From the NCBI GenBank assembly GCA_963623095.1, contig CAVFKD010000012.1:1-43432 (forward strand): a stretch of DNA of 43,432 nt. Reading direction: 5' to 3'. The first letter of the stretch is position 1, and each line of letters opens with the position of its first letter. Source of the stretch: UBA3210 sp963623095. Its GTDB lineage: Bacteria; Bacillota_I; Bacilli_A; RFN20; CAG-449. The notes under the pieces were generated by a model that was not told where the DNA came from, did not search any database, and worked only from the letters and a program-made list of their open reading frames with translations. Position numbers and translations under genes: made by a program. Below, piece after piece: positions 1 through 8,098 of this stretch.

Positions 1-172
1 ACGATTCTCTTTTTTGTTAAGTTCTTTAAGAATAAATAATATTAAGATTAAAACTATAAAATCCTAAAATAAAATTTAATTAGTTAATTCTTGAAAAGGC
101 TTTCAACAAATTAGTATTTATTTTTAAATAAAAATAATTAAAATATCATTTGTTAAAAGAGGTATTAGTATT

Positions 173-1651
173 ATGGGTTTTATTAAGAAATTATTTAAAC
201 CAATTGATTTAACAAAAGGTACAATATGGAAAAATATTGTTTTCTTTTCATTGCCTATTTTACTCAGTTATATATTTCAACAAATTTATACAATCGCGGA
301 TGCTTCTATATGTGGACAATATTTAAATGCGAATGAAGTTGCCGGTGTTAATAATACCGGTAATATTACTTTTATTGTTTTGCAATTTGCTTTTGGTTGT
401 ACGGCAGGATTTTCTGTTGTTACTTCTAAAGCGGTGGGATGTAAAGATAATGAAGGAATAAGAAAATCTTTAGCGATGCAAATTAAATTATCTTTCTATG
501 TAACAATTATTTTAACTATAATCGCGATATTAACTATTAATCCATTACTTCAATTAATCGGATTAACACCAAGTGATAATCCTACTCAACAAGAGATTTA
601 TCAATCTGCATATTTATATATATTAGTTATCTTTATTGGTACATTCGCTCAAATATTTTATAACCTTATATGTTCATTTTTAAGAAGTGTTGGTGATTCT
701 TTAAATCCATTATTATTCTTAATATTTTCTACTGTATTAAATATTGGATTAGATATTTTATTTATTACTGCATTTAAATGGGGAGTAATAGGGGCTGCCG
801 TAGCGACTGTTATTGCCCAAGCTATCTCCGCGGTAGGATGTTTTGGATTTACATTTATCCATTATAAAGAATATCGTTTACATTTAAATGATTTTAAAAT
901 TGATGTTAAATCTGCGTTTAATCATTTGAAATTAGGTTTACCTTTAGCGTTCCAATTTTCTATTCTTGCAATTGGATTAATTGTTATGCAGGGAGCAATT
1001 GTTAAATTTGATACATCTATTGATGGAGTAGTTATTCAATCTTATGCACAAAATGGATTTGGCGCTGCAACAAAATTAAATAACTTCTTAATGTGTCCTT
1101 TTTCCGCACTTGGAACTGCAATGCTATCCTATTGTGGACAAAACCTTGGCGCAGGAAAGATAAAAAGAATTAAAAATGGTGTTTCTCAAGCATTTATTAT
1201 TATGCTTATTGAATATGTAATATTCGCAGGTATTGGATTGTTATTAACAATCAATGGCGCTTATATGTATATATTCTATTCACCTGATAAGATTAATGAA
1301 GCAACTATACATTTTGGCAATGTTTATTTATATTGTGACTTATCTTTATACTTCATTCTTGGTGCATTATTTATTTTAAGAAATTCCTTACAAGGTATCG
1401 GTAAAGCTTTATTCCCATTTCTCGCAGGTATTGGAGAATTAGTCGCAAGAACTTTAATTTGTTTAATCTTACCTCCATTATTAAATGGTGGACAAGTTAA
1501 TATTTACGCGAATAATGCTTCTTTAATCGGTCTTAGTTTCGCAGATCCTTTAGCCTGGACTTTCGCAGTAAGTTGTATGATTTATGGCATGATTAAATAC
1601 ATATATAAAGCAAAAGAACTTCCTGATGATGAAGTTATTAAAGAAAATTAG
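173..1651 (+). CDS. MATE family multidrug/cation efflux transporter
   Basis: A 492-residue polytopic membrane protein that should export drugs or organic cations using an ion gradient. The N-terminal stretch around residues 25-50 (SLPILLSYIFQQIYTIADAS) matches the first helix and loop of MATE transporters, and about twelve hydrophobic segments follow, in two halves, as the family requires. The length is normal for bacterial MATE proteins. The ATG at 173 is preceded by AAAAGAGG at 155-162. The rlmA-like gene follows after 21 bp, so the two may be co-transcribed. The substrate cannot be told from sequence. Ends in TAG. Confidence 0.9.
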   Translation: MGFIKKLFKPIDLTKGTIWKNIVFFSLPILLSYIFQQIYTIADASICGQYLNANEVAGVNNTGNITFIVLQFAFGCTAGFSVVTSKAVGCKDNEGIRKSLAMQIKLSFYVTIILTIIAILTINPLLQLIGLTPSDNPTQQEIYQSAYLYILVIFIGTFAQIFYNLICSFLRSVGDSLNPLLFLIFSTVLNIGLDILFITAFKWGVIGAAVATVIAQAISAVGCFGFTFIHYKEYRLHLNDFKIDVKSAFNHLKLGLPLAFQFSILAIGLIVMQGAIVKFDTSIDGVVIQSYAQNGFGAATKLNNFLMCPFSALGTAMLSYCGQNLGAGKIKRIKNGVSQAFIIMLIEYVIFAGIGLLLTINGAYMYIFYSPDKINEATIHFGNVYLYCDLSLYFILGALFILRNSLQGIGKALFPFLAGIGELVARTLICLILPPLLNGGQVNIYANNASLIGLSFADPLAWTFAVSCMIYGMIKYIYKAKELPDDEVIKEN

Positions 1652-1672
1652 TATAATATAGATGGTGATTTT

Positions 1673-2512
1673 ATGAAAGATATATTATATTGCCCAGTTT
1701 GCAAAAATAAATTAGTTAAAGAAGATAGAACTTACAAATGCTTAAATAATCATTCTTATGATATTTCTAAAAAGGGATATGTGAATTTATTACTCGCTAA
1801 TCAACACCATTCAGAAAATTCCGGTGATGAAAAAGATATGATTATAGCAAGAAGAGATTTCTTAAATACCGGAAAATACGATATTTTAAGAAATAATGTC
1901 TTATCTTTAATTGAAGAATTGTTAAAAGATTATAAACAAATATCTATTGGTGATTTAGGATGTGGAGAAGGTTATTATACAACCTATTGGCATAGTGAAT
2001 TATCCAAATGCTTTAATACTTCAACTATTGGATTAGATTTATCCAAAGAAGCAATTAATCAATGCTCAATTAGAAAGAATGCTTTAAAACTTGAAGATAT
2101 TATCTTTGTCATTGGTAATTTAAATTATTTACCATTCTTAGATGAATCATTAACTTTAATTATTAATAGCTTTGCAAAAATAGATGAAAAAGAATTTTTA
2201 AGAGTATTATCTAAAGATGGTTATTATTTAAGAATTCTTCCAGGTGCTTCTCATTTATTACAAATGAAAGAAGTACTTTATAAACAAGTTAGATTAAATG
2301 AAGATAAAGATGAAGATATCGAAGGATTTGAATTTATTAAGAAAGTAGAATTTGAAGATAACATTTCTTTAAATAATAAAGAGATTAATGATTTATTTAA
2401 AATGACTCCTTATTATTATAAATCTCCAGTTGATGGAGTAAATAAGTTAACTTCAATGGAATCTTTAGATACTAAAATAGCATTTAAAATATTAGTGTAT
2501 AAGAAAAAATAA
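1673..2512 (+). CDS. RlmA-type 23S rRNA (guanine-N1) methyltransferase
   Basis: A 279-residue SAM-dependent methyltransferase of the RlmA/TlrB family, which methylates a guanine in a 23S rRNA hairpin (G745 or G748 in characterised members). The N-terminal zinc site is visible as Cys7, Cys10, Cys23 and His27, followed by the family phrase KKGYVNLLL near residue 34. The SAM-binding motif is DLGCGEG at 94-100. Which guanine is methylated is not decidable here. The gene lies 21 bp behind the MATE gene; pairing with an exporter fits a mild resistance role, but that is inference. Its stop codon lies within the bidirectional terminator at 2504-2535. Confidence 0.85.
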   Translation: MKDILYCPVCKNKLVKEDRTYKCLNNHSYDISKKGYVNLLLANQHHSENSGDEKDMIIARRDFLNTGKYDILRNNVLSLIEELLKDYKQISIGDLGCGEGYYTTYWHSELSKCFNTSTIGLDLSKEAINQCSIRKNALKLEDIIFVIGNLNYLPFLDESLTLIINSFAKIDEKEFLRVLSKDGYYLRILPGASHLLQMKEVLYKQVRLNEDKDEDIEGFEFIKKVEFEDNISLNNKEINDLFKMTPYYYKSPVDGVNKLTSMESLDTKIAFKILVYKKK

Positions 2513-2535
2513 CAAGGTCACCCTTGTTATTTTTT
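2504..2535. terminator. Bidirectional intrinsic terminator
   Basis: A 14-bp stem (2504-2517 with 2522-2535) with a 4-nt loop, A-rich on the left arm and T-rich on the right, so it can end transcription in both directions. It serves the converging rlmA-like and DtxR genes. Both stop codons lie inside the stem. Confidence 0.9.
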
Positions 2536-2901
2536 TACATGTTCTTGATAGTGTTTTTTGATACAAGCAAATGTTTCATCAGATAAATCGTGTTCAATTT
2601 TACAAGCATCTTGAGCGGCAACTTCATCTGAAACACCTAATTGCTTTAATAAAGTAGTTAATACTTCATGTCTTTCTAAAATAGCGCTTGCGATTTTATA
2701 TCCGGAATCAGTTAATGTAATGAAACCAGAATCATCGACTTTAATATAATCATTTTCTCTTAACTTTTTCATTGCGACGCTGACAGAAGGCTTAGAAAAA
2801 TTTAATTCGTGTGCGATATCAATTGATCTAACAAAACCTTTTTCATGTTGAATGATAAGAATTCTTTCTAAATAATCTTCCGCGGATTCATAAATGTTCA
2901 T
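2527..2901 (-). CDS. DtxR/MntR-family metal-dependent repressor
   Basis: A 124-residue metalloregulator with an N-terminal winged helix (residues about 8-60, recognition part FSKPSVSVAMKKL) and a dimerisation/metal domain carrying ERHEVL and DACKIEHDLSDET, where DtxR/MntR proteins place Glu, His and Cys ligands. It lacks a C-terminal SH3-like domain, so it resembles the short MntR/IdeR-like forms. I chose the ATG at 2901, with GAGGTG just upstream. A GTG at 2931 would add ten residues not typical of the family. It diverges from the feo genes, and two GTTAG-N6-CTAAC dyads lie in the shared spacer, so it most likely represses feo when iron is plentiful. Manganese is a possible alternative co-repressor. 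Confidence 0.88.
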   Translation of the reverse strand: MNIYESAEDYLERILIIQHEKGFVRSIDIAHELNFSKPSVSVAMKKLRENDYIKVDDSGFITLTDSGYKIASAILERHEVLTTLLKQLGVSDEVAAQDACKIEHDLSDETFACIKKHYQEHVKK

Positions 2902-2960
2902 ATTTAACACCTCTTTTTTTAATTTTAGCACGAACTAACTCAATTGAAAAGAATAAAAAT

Positions 2961-2976
2961 GTTAGTTTTTACTAAC
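2961..2976. promoter_or_regulatory. Upstream dyad operator of feo (GTTAG-N6-CTAAC)
   Basis: A perfect 5-bp inverted repeat, GTTAG and CTAAC with a 6-bp centre, ending 7 bp before the -35 hexamer of the feo promoter. TTAG/CTAA half sites are typical of DtxR-family operators, and the regulator gene is adjacent. Confidence 0.75.
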
Positions 2977-2983
2977 TTTATAG

Positions 2984-3012
2984 TTGCAATAGATTTTATA
3001 CATAGGTATAAT
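2984..3012 (+). promoter_or_regulatory. feo operon promoter
   Basis: A -35 TTGCAA (2984-2989) and a perfect -10 TATAAT (3007-3012) separated by 17 bp. The expected start, near 3019, falls at the edge of the second dyad. Confidence 0.8.
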
Positions 3013-3019
3013 ATTCACA

Positions 3020-3035
3020 GTTAGAAAACACTAAC
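3020..3035. promoter_or_regulatory. Downstream dyad operator of feo (GTTAG-N6-CTAAC)
   Basis: The second copy of the dyad has the same 5-bp arms and 6-bp spacing and covers the predicted transcription start. The two sites bracket the promoter, an arrangement suited to repression by a metal-loaded DtxR-family dimer. Confidence 0.75.
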
Positions 3036-3054
3036 CAAGAAAGGAAATGATATT

Positions 3055-3267
3055 ATGCCACTTATTTTAGCTCCATTAAATAAACCAATGAAGGTTGTTA
3101 AATTAATGCTTGATGAAAAAACTAAGAAACATTTTGAAAACTTAGGCTTAGGTGTTAATTCATCAATTGAAGTTATTTCATCATGTGGAGGCAATGTTAT
3201 TATCTTAGTAAAAGAAAGTCGTATCGCACTTGACAAAGATATAGCAAGTAAAATATTTGTTGCATAA
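3055..3267 (+). CDS. feoA: FeoA-family protein, first copy
   Basis: A 70-residue SH3-like FeoA protein, a small cytosolic partner of the FeoB ferrous iron transporter. The pattern of a Gly-rich turn (ENLGLGVNSSIEVIS), then a beta strand, then VKESRIALDKDIASKIFV is characteristic of the fold. The ATG at 3055 follows AAGGA at 3041-3045. It is the first gene of a four-gene iron operon and lies 11 bp before a second feoA. An antisense reading frame over the same bases is a shadow. Confidence 0.85.
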   Translation: MPLILAPLNKPMKVVKLMLDEKTKKHFENLGLGVNSSIEVISSCGGNVIILVKESRIALDKDIASKIFVA

Positions 3268-3278
3268 GGTAGCTAATT

Positions 3279-3521
3279 ATGGAAAAGAAATTAAGCGAAT
3301 TTATGATTGGTGAAGTCGGTGTCATTACTAAGGTTGATGGAGAAGGCCGTTTAAGAAGAAGACTTTTTGATATGGGTGTTACTCCAGGAGCAAAAGTTAC
3401 TTTAGTAAAGAAAGCACCACTTGGTGATCCAATCGAAGTTACAATCAGAAACTATGAATTAACTTTAAGAAAAACAGAAGCGGAACTTGTAACTTTAAAA
3501 ATTGAGGAGGGTGAAAATTAA
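3279..3521 (+). CDS. feoA: FeoA-family protein, second copy
   Basis: An 80-residue FeoA with the more canonical sequence of the pair: RRRLFDMGVTPGAKVTLVKKAPLGDPIEV followed by LTLRKTEAELV, the usual FeoA core. It should act with FeoB at the inner face of the membrane. FeoB begins 1 bp after its stop and its ribosome site (GAGGAGGG) lies inside this gene, so translation is probably coupled. Tandem feoA genes before feoB are known in Bacillota. Confidence 0.9.
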   Translation: MEKKLSEFMIGEVGVITKVDGEGRLRRRLFDMGVTPGAKVTLVKKAPLGDPIEVTIRNYELTLRKTEAELVTLKIEEGEN

Positions 3522-3522
3522 T

Positions 3523-5877
3523 ATGAAAAGATTTGCACTCGCAGGTAACCCAAACTGTGGTAAAACTACATTGTTTAATGCCTTAACGGGTTCAACTGCA
3601 CACGTTGGTAACTGGCCAGGTGTCACTGTTGATAAAAAAGAAGGCGTTTATAAAAAAGGTAAGGAACATGTAGCGATTATTGACTTACCTGGTATTTATT
3701 CTTTATCACCTTATACAGATGAAGAAATTATTTCAAGAAATTATGTTCTTGATGAAAAACCAGATTGTATCATCAATATCGTTGACGCAACTAACCTTGA
3801 AAGAAACTTATACTTAACTACTCAATTAATGGAAATTGATGTTCCAATGATTATTGCACTTAATATGTGTGATGTCCTTGAAAAAAATAATGATTCTATT
3901 GATGAACAAGCTTTATCAAAAGAATTAGGACTTCCAGTAGTTAAAATCTCTGCATTAAAGAATGAAAACTTAAATACTTTAATGGATGAAGCAATTAAAG
4001 CTAGTGAAGAAGCTAGAAAAGGAACAACAATTCTTGAATCAACAACTTTAAATAAAGTTATTAACGAATGCAAAGAAGCATTTGAAAAGAAGAATGTAGC
4101 AAATCCTTTATTCCATGCAGTTAAACTTGTTGAACTTGATGAAGTAGAAGTTAAAAATCATGAAGATTATGTTTCAATCGTTAATTCTTATAAAGAAACA
4201 TATAACGATGAAGTATTTGGAAATGACTTTGAAGCAATCATCGCAGATGCTAGATATAAATACATCTCTGCACATTTCTCAACTAGTGTTACAAAACATG
4301 AAGAAGAGAAAAATGAAGATGGTAGTAAGAAATTAACTCTTTCAGATAAGATTGATAAAGTATTAACTAATAAATGGGCAGGTATTCCTATTTTCTTAGT
4401 AATTTTATTCTTAGTATTCCATTTTACATTCTCAGAAAATTTATTCTGGGCAGGATCTGGAATTGAATCTTATTCATTTGAAGGTTCAATATTTGAAGGA
4501 TTAATCTGGCATGAAGGTGGCATTAATTCTTTAGGTGTTATTTTACAATCATTAGTTACTAACTTCACTGATTGGCTATCCTCTTTAGCGGCAATGGGCC
4601 TATCAGAAGCACCTAACTGGGTACAAGGATTCTTAGTTGATGGCTGTTTAGCAGGTGTCTTCGCGGTATTATCATTCGTACCTCAAATCTTATTATTATT
4701 CTTATTCTTCTCAATTATGGAAGATACAGGTTATATGGCTAGAGTTGCCTTTATCTTAGATAGAATCTTCCGTAAATTTGGTTTATCAGGTAGATCATTT
4801 ATTCCTATGATTATGGGATTTGGTTGTTCTGTTCCTGCGATGATCAATACTCGTACTCTTGCAGATGATAAAGAAAAAGTCGCAACAGTCAGAGTTATTC
4901 CATTCTTCTCATGTGGAGCTAAATTACCTATCTTAACTGCAATTGCAGGTGGTATTGCAGAACGCTTTGGCTTCACCAATGTCGATATTATCACTTATTC
5001 AATGTATTTAGTTGGTATGGTTACTGCAATTGTCGCGGTTATCGTTATGAGAAAGACTGAATTAAGCGGTGATGTTCCTCCATTTATTATGGAACTTCCT
5101 GCATATCATTTACCTCAATTTAAATCATTAATGATTCACTTATGGGATAAATTAAAACACTTCATTAAGAAGGCATTTACAATTATTTTATTATCTACAA
5201 TTATTATTTGGTTCTTATCTTCATTCCAATGCAATTGGCACATGTGCCCTGAATTATTAAATGAAGAAGGTGACTTTGTTTGCTACGATATTTCAAAATC
5301 AATCTTAGCGGCAATTGGTCAATTAGTACAACCATTATTTACTCCATTAGGATTTGGTTCACAACTTGGTGCATATGGTTGGGTATTCGCAGTCGCAGCA
5401 ATTACTGGTTTAATTGCAAAAGAAAACGTTATTGCAACATTTGGTGTTCTTTCTGCAACTATCTACATGGTATCTCATGCAACTGCTGGATTCGTTCCTG
5501 CAGAAATCGCTGGAATTATTGATGATGAATCAGGTGTTAGCGCAGTTGTTAATATGATTGAAGCAACAGATATTTCCTGGGCTGGACTTATTTCATTCAT
5601 TGTCTTCAATATGACAACTATTCCTTGCTTCGCTGCAGTCGCTACTGCAAAAGGTGAATTAACTAAAAAAGGCTTCAAGAAAACAATATTCTTCTGGCTT
5701 GGTGTTAGCTACTTAACTGCAACAATTGTATTCTTATTCTTATTACCAATGGCACAAGGTGGAGCTTATTGGTGGAGTGAAATCATTGTAGTAGCGTTAA
5801 TTGCTTGTATCTTTGGATTCGTATATTTATACAATCATCATGATTTATTAAATAGATTTAAGAAAGAAGCAAAATAA
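3523..5877 (+). CDS. feoB: FeoB ferrous iron transporter
   Basis: A 784-residue GTP-dependent Fe2+ transporter. The N-terminal G domain shows G1 GNPNCGKT (8-15), G3 DLPG, G4 NMCD and a G5-like SALKNE. After a spacer to about residue 270, the membrane part contains the two Gate regions, including SCGAKLPILTAIAG and NMTTIPCFAAVAT. The length is normal. I chose the ATG at 3523, which follows GAGGAGGG with good spacing. An in-frame TTG at 3502 lies within the ribosome site itself and is not credible as a start. It is controlled with feoA by the DtxR-family protein encoded upstream. Confidence 0.97.
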   Translation: MKRFALAGNPNCGKTTLFNALTGSTAHVGNWPGVTVDKKEGVYKKGKEHVAIIDLPGIYSLSPYTDEEIISRNYVLDEKPDCIINIVDATNLERNLYLTTQLMEIDVPMIIALNMCDVLEKNNDSIDEQALSKELGLPVVKISALKNENLNTLMDEAIKASEEARKGTTILESTTLNKVINECKEAFEKKNVANPLFHAVKLVELDEVEVKNHEDYVSIVNSYKETYNDEVFGNDFEAIIADARYKYISAHFSTSVTKHEEEKNEDGSKKLTLSDKIDKVLTNKWAGIPIFLVILFLVFHFTFSENLFWAGSGIESYSFEGSIFEGLIWHEGGINSLGVILQSLVTNFTDWLSSLAAMGLSEAPNWVQGFLVDGCLAGVFAVLSFVPQILLLFLFFSIMEDTGYMARVAFILDRIFRKFGLSGRSFIPMIMGFGCSVPAMINTRTLADDKEKVATVRVIPFFSCGAKLPILTAIAGGIAERFGFTNVDIITYSMYLVGMVTAIVAVIVMRKTELSGDVPPFIMELPAYHLPQFKSLMIHLWDKLKHFIKKAFTIILLSTIIIWFLSSFQCNWHMCPELLNEEGDFVCYDISKSILAAIGQLVQPLFTPLGFGSQLGAYGWVFAVAAITGLIAKENVIATFGVLSATIYMVSHATAGFVPAEIAGIIDDESGVSAVVNMIEATDISWAGLISFIVFNMTTIPCFAAVATAKGELTKKGFKKTIFFWLGVSYLTATIVFLFLLPMAQGGAYWWSEIIVVALIACIFGFVYLYNHHDLLNRFKKEAK

Positions 5878-5879
5878 AT

Positions 5880-6101
5880 ATGACTCTTATTGAAATAATA
5901 GTTATAATTGCAACTTTAACATTTGTCTTAGGATATATTGGTACTTTAATTTATAAAAGAATGCATAATATTCCTACTGGCGATTGCTCGGTATGCAAAA
6001 AGAGAATGAACAAAATGGTTAAAAAGTTACAAAAAGATTATCATAAACAAAATAAATCATCTTGTTCTGATACTTCTAACTGTTCTTGTTCAAATAAGTA
6101 A
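5880..6101 (+). CDS. FeoB-associated Cys-rich membrane protein
   Basis: A 73-residue protein with one N-terminal membrane helix (residues 3-24), a CSVCKKRMNKM motif, then a Cys/Ser-rich tail with four more cysteines. This matches the small FeoB-associated Cys-rich proteins found directly after feoB in many Firmicutes. Its ATG is 2 bp after the feoB stop. The thiols could pass or sense Fe2+ at the membrane, but no mechanism is established. A terminator follows. Confidence 0.85.
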   Translation: MTLIEIIVIIATLTFVLGYIGTLIYKRMHNIPTGDCSVCKKRMNKMVKKLQKDYHKQNKSSCSDTSNCSCSNK

Positions 6102-6106
6102 TTTAC

Positions 6107-6136
6107 AACGTCTCATCGAAAGGTGAGGCGTTTTAT
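6107..6136 (+). terminator. Intrinsic terminator of the feo operon
   Basis: A nine-bp stem (6107-6115 with 6124-6132, one G-U pair), an 8-nt loop and a TTTTATTT tract. It closes the iron operon. Confidence 0.88.
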
Positions 6137-6183
6137 TTACAAATGTGGTCAATTAAGATAATATTTAATTAGGAAGTGAAAGT

Positions 6184-6948
6184 ATGAATATATTTTATTG
6201 TTGCTGTGTCTTATTTGTAGTTGGTGCCTGCGGGGGATGGGTTTTAGAACTATTCTATCGAAGATTTGTTTCTTCTCATAAATGGATTAACCCTGGTTTC
6301 TTAGTAGGCCCATGTTTACCTTTATATGGATTTGGCGTAACATTCTTATTTTTAATATCCTATGTATTACATTTTGATACATGGTTTAATTTACCTAGTT
6401 ATGTTAATGATATTATAGTTATTGTAATTATGTCTATTACGATGACACTTGTTGAATATATCGCAGGTATTATCTTTATCAAAGGCATGGGAATTAAATT
6501 ATGGGATTATTCTACTAGATGGGGAAATATCCAAGGAATTATTTGTCCTTTATTTTCTTTAATATGGTCTATTATCGCAATTGCATTTTATTATTTATTT
6601 AGACAACCTTGTTATTATTTAATATCTTGGTTTTCTGATGAAACTGCATCAAATGTATGGTTCCCATTTGTTCTTGGAATGATATATGGCATATTTGTTG
6701 TTGATCTATGTTATTCAAGTCAACTTACTCATAGAATTACTAAGTTCGCAAAAGAGAAACATATTGTTGTTAAATTTGAAGAATTTAAAATGCAAGTTAG
6801 ATTGGCAAATGATAAAGCTAAAGAAAAGATTCACTTTGTCCTCGCTTTATCTTCATCAACTCCTTTAAAAGAACATCTTGAAAACTATATTAATAACGTT
6901 AAAGAAAAAATTAACGATATCAAAAATAAAGATTCAAATGAAAAGTAA
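6184..6948 (+). CDS. CmpB-type putative ABC transporter permease (PF06541-like)
   Basis: A 254-residue membrane protein. The N-terminal signature, GGWVLELFYRRFVSSHKWIN followed by PGFLVGPCLPLYGFG, is that of the CmpB-like 'ABC-transporter type IV' family, and five or six hydrophobic segments follow to residue about 190. The C-terminal 65 residues are charged and probably form a cytosolic coiled helix. The ATG at 6184 follows AGGAAGTG. No ATPase partner is nearby, so a transport role is only an annotation habit. The gene stands alone between two terminators. Confidence 0.75.
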   Translation: MNIFYCCCVLFVVGACGGWVLELFYRRFVSSHKWINPGFLVGPCLPLYGFGVTFLFLISYVLHFDTWFNLPSYVNDIIVIVIMSITMTLVEYIAGIIFIKGMGIKLWDYSTRWGNIQGIICPLFSLIWSIIAIAFYYLFRQPCYYLISWFSDETASNVWFPFVLGMIYGIFVVDLCYSSQLTHRITKFAKEKHIVVKFEEFKMQVRLANDKAKEKIHFVLALSSSTPLKEHLENYINNVKEKINDIKNKDSNEK

Positions 6949-6970
6949 TACCGCGGGGTATTACTTTTTT
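6945..6970 (+). terminator. Intrinsic terminator after the CmpB-like gene
   Basis: A perfect 8-bp stem (6945-6952 with 6957-6964), GCGG loop and six Ts. The stop codon at 6946-6948 lies in the left arm. Confidence 0.92.
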
Positions 6971-7062
6971 AATTGTTCAAAAGATATTTAATCTCATTTA
7001 TTAATTTTGTCGCAAATAATGTATAACTTTTGCGAAAAATCATCAAACTTTATGAGAATAAT

Positions 7063-8085
7063 TTAGAATTCAATTGAGTCTATACTTGGGGCAATGGAAG
7101 TTGCCCCAATAGAATCAATTAATAATCCACATGTGGCAGTGTAAGTTACTTTATTAACAACGCCAGAATATTTAAAGACAGTTGTATTTCCATCAAATAA
7201 AGTTCTGAATGTACTATTAGAGATTTGATATAAATAAATTGTATCGGAACCATTATCACCAGGACCATCGCTGTCTTCTTCTTCCCAGTTATAAGTTGCA
7301 TAGATAGTTTTGATGAAATTATTATGATTAATTGAACTTGAGGTTAAAGTATTAATATGGTCATCATCTATTCCATAAATTTTAACATTATTAATATAAA
7401 TTGTATAATTTGTGTGATTACCTGATTTTTCTTCTAGTTCATGCGCTGATTCAGCAAAAGCATCTTGTAATGAAGATAAGAATGAATCATCAAATGTATA
7501 TTTTTCTTTAGTAACTGTTTTATCAACTGTTTTAGAACCACCAGTAGTTTCAACTTTAATAGATCCTTTTAAAGCTTCACCTTTATTCGCACTTAAGGAT
7601 GGAGTACATGTTAATCTTTCAACAAAGTCGATTGTAATACCCGCAGTAACATTTGGATTAATAGTACTTGATAAAATTAATCTTAATTGTTTTGTAAAAA
7701 CTTTATTACAAGTAATGGTGATTGTTTGGGTTGAGAATGTATGGACAATGGTTAAAGCATCATCTGTTTTGTTGTATGATACATCATTGTTTTCATTATC
7801 AACTAGCTTTAAGTTAATTGTATCGTTATTGACACTTGGATCAATTGTATAAGTGAATGTTCTAGTGCCATAATTTCCTTCGTTAGATGCAGCTTTTTCA
7901 ATGACTTTAATACCATTTTCAATAATAGAGTAATTAGTATTATCGTCTTTGTTTTCGTTATTGTTAATAGTTGGAGAGTCTGCTTGAACTTTCTTTCTTA
8001 AATTAATTCCAACAAACGCGGCACTACCAAATAATGTAGTGATTGATAGACCAATAATAAGGCCTTTTTTAAGTTGTTTCTTCAT
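7063..8085 (-). CDS. Secreted or membrane-anchored hypothetical protein
   Basis: A 340-residue protein with a basic N-terminus and hydrophobic segment (residues 8-28) and a possible signal cleavage after KKVQA. The rest is polar and beta-rich, with many Asn, Thr and Ser, as in cell-surface proteins. I do not recognise a family. Its ribosome site (AAGGAGGT) overlaps the stop codon of the gene just upstream on the same strand, so the two secreted proteins are co-translated and may form one surface assembly. A 7-bp inverted repeat lies downstream at 7010-7035, without a clear T-tract. Confidence 0.7.
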   Translation of the reverse strand: MKKQLKKGLIIGLSITTLFGSAAFVGINLRKKVQADSPTINNNENKDDNTNYSIIENGIKVIEKAASNEGNYGTRTFTYTIDPSVNNDTINLKLVDNENNDVSYNKTDDALTIVHTFSTQTITITCNKVFTKQLRLILSSTINPNVTAGITIDFVERLTCTPSLSANKGEALKGSIKVETTGGSKTVDKTVTKEKYTFDDSFLSSLQDAFAESAHELEEKSGNHTNYTIYINNVKIYGIDDDHINTLTSSSINHNNFIKTIYATYNWEEEDSDGPGDNGSDTIYLYQISNSTFRTLFDGNTTVFKYSGVVNKVTYTATCGLLIDSIGATSIAPSIDSIEF

Positions 8086-8098
8086 ATATTATACCTCC

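Noticed and set aside
2902..2931. GTG-started extension of the DtxR-family gene.
   Set aside because: The GAGGTG ribosome site lies inside this extension, placed for the ATG at 2901, and family members begin with the helix that follows that ATG.
4731..4994. Antisense open frame of 87 codons inside feoB, and similar antisense frames in galE, asnS, yebC, rpsI and others.
   Set aside because: They lie wholly inside well-conserved genes, have no ribosome site and no recognisable product; they are shadows of the coding strand.
5280..5522. Same-strand alternative frame of 80 codons inside feoB, rich in Trp, Cys and Asn.
   Set aside because: It is within the conserved FeoB membrane region and has an unnatural composition.
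7010..7035. Inverted repeat TCGCAAA...TTTGCGA downstream of the secreted protein gene.
   Set aside because: Only 7 bp with a 12-nt loop and no T-tract in the direction of that gene; too weak to name.
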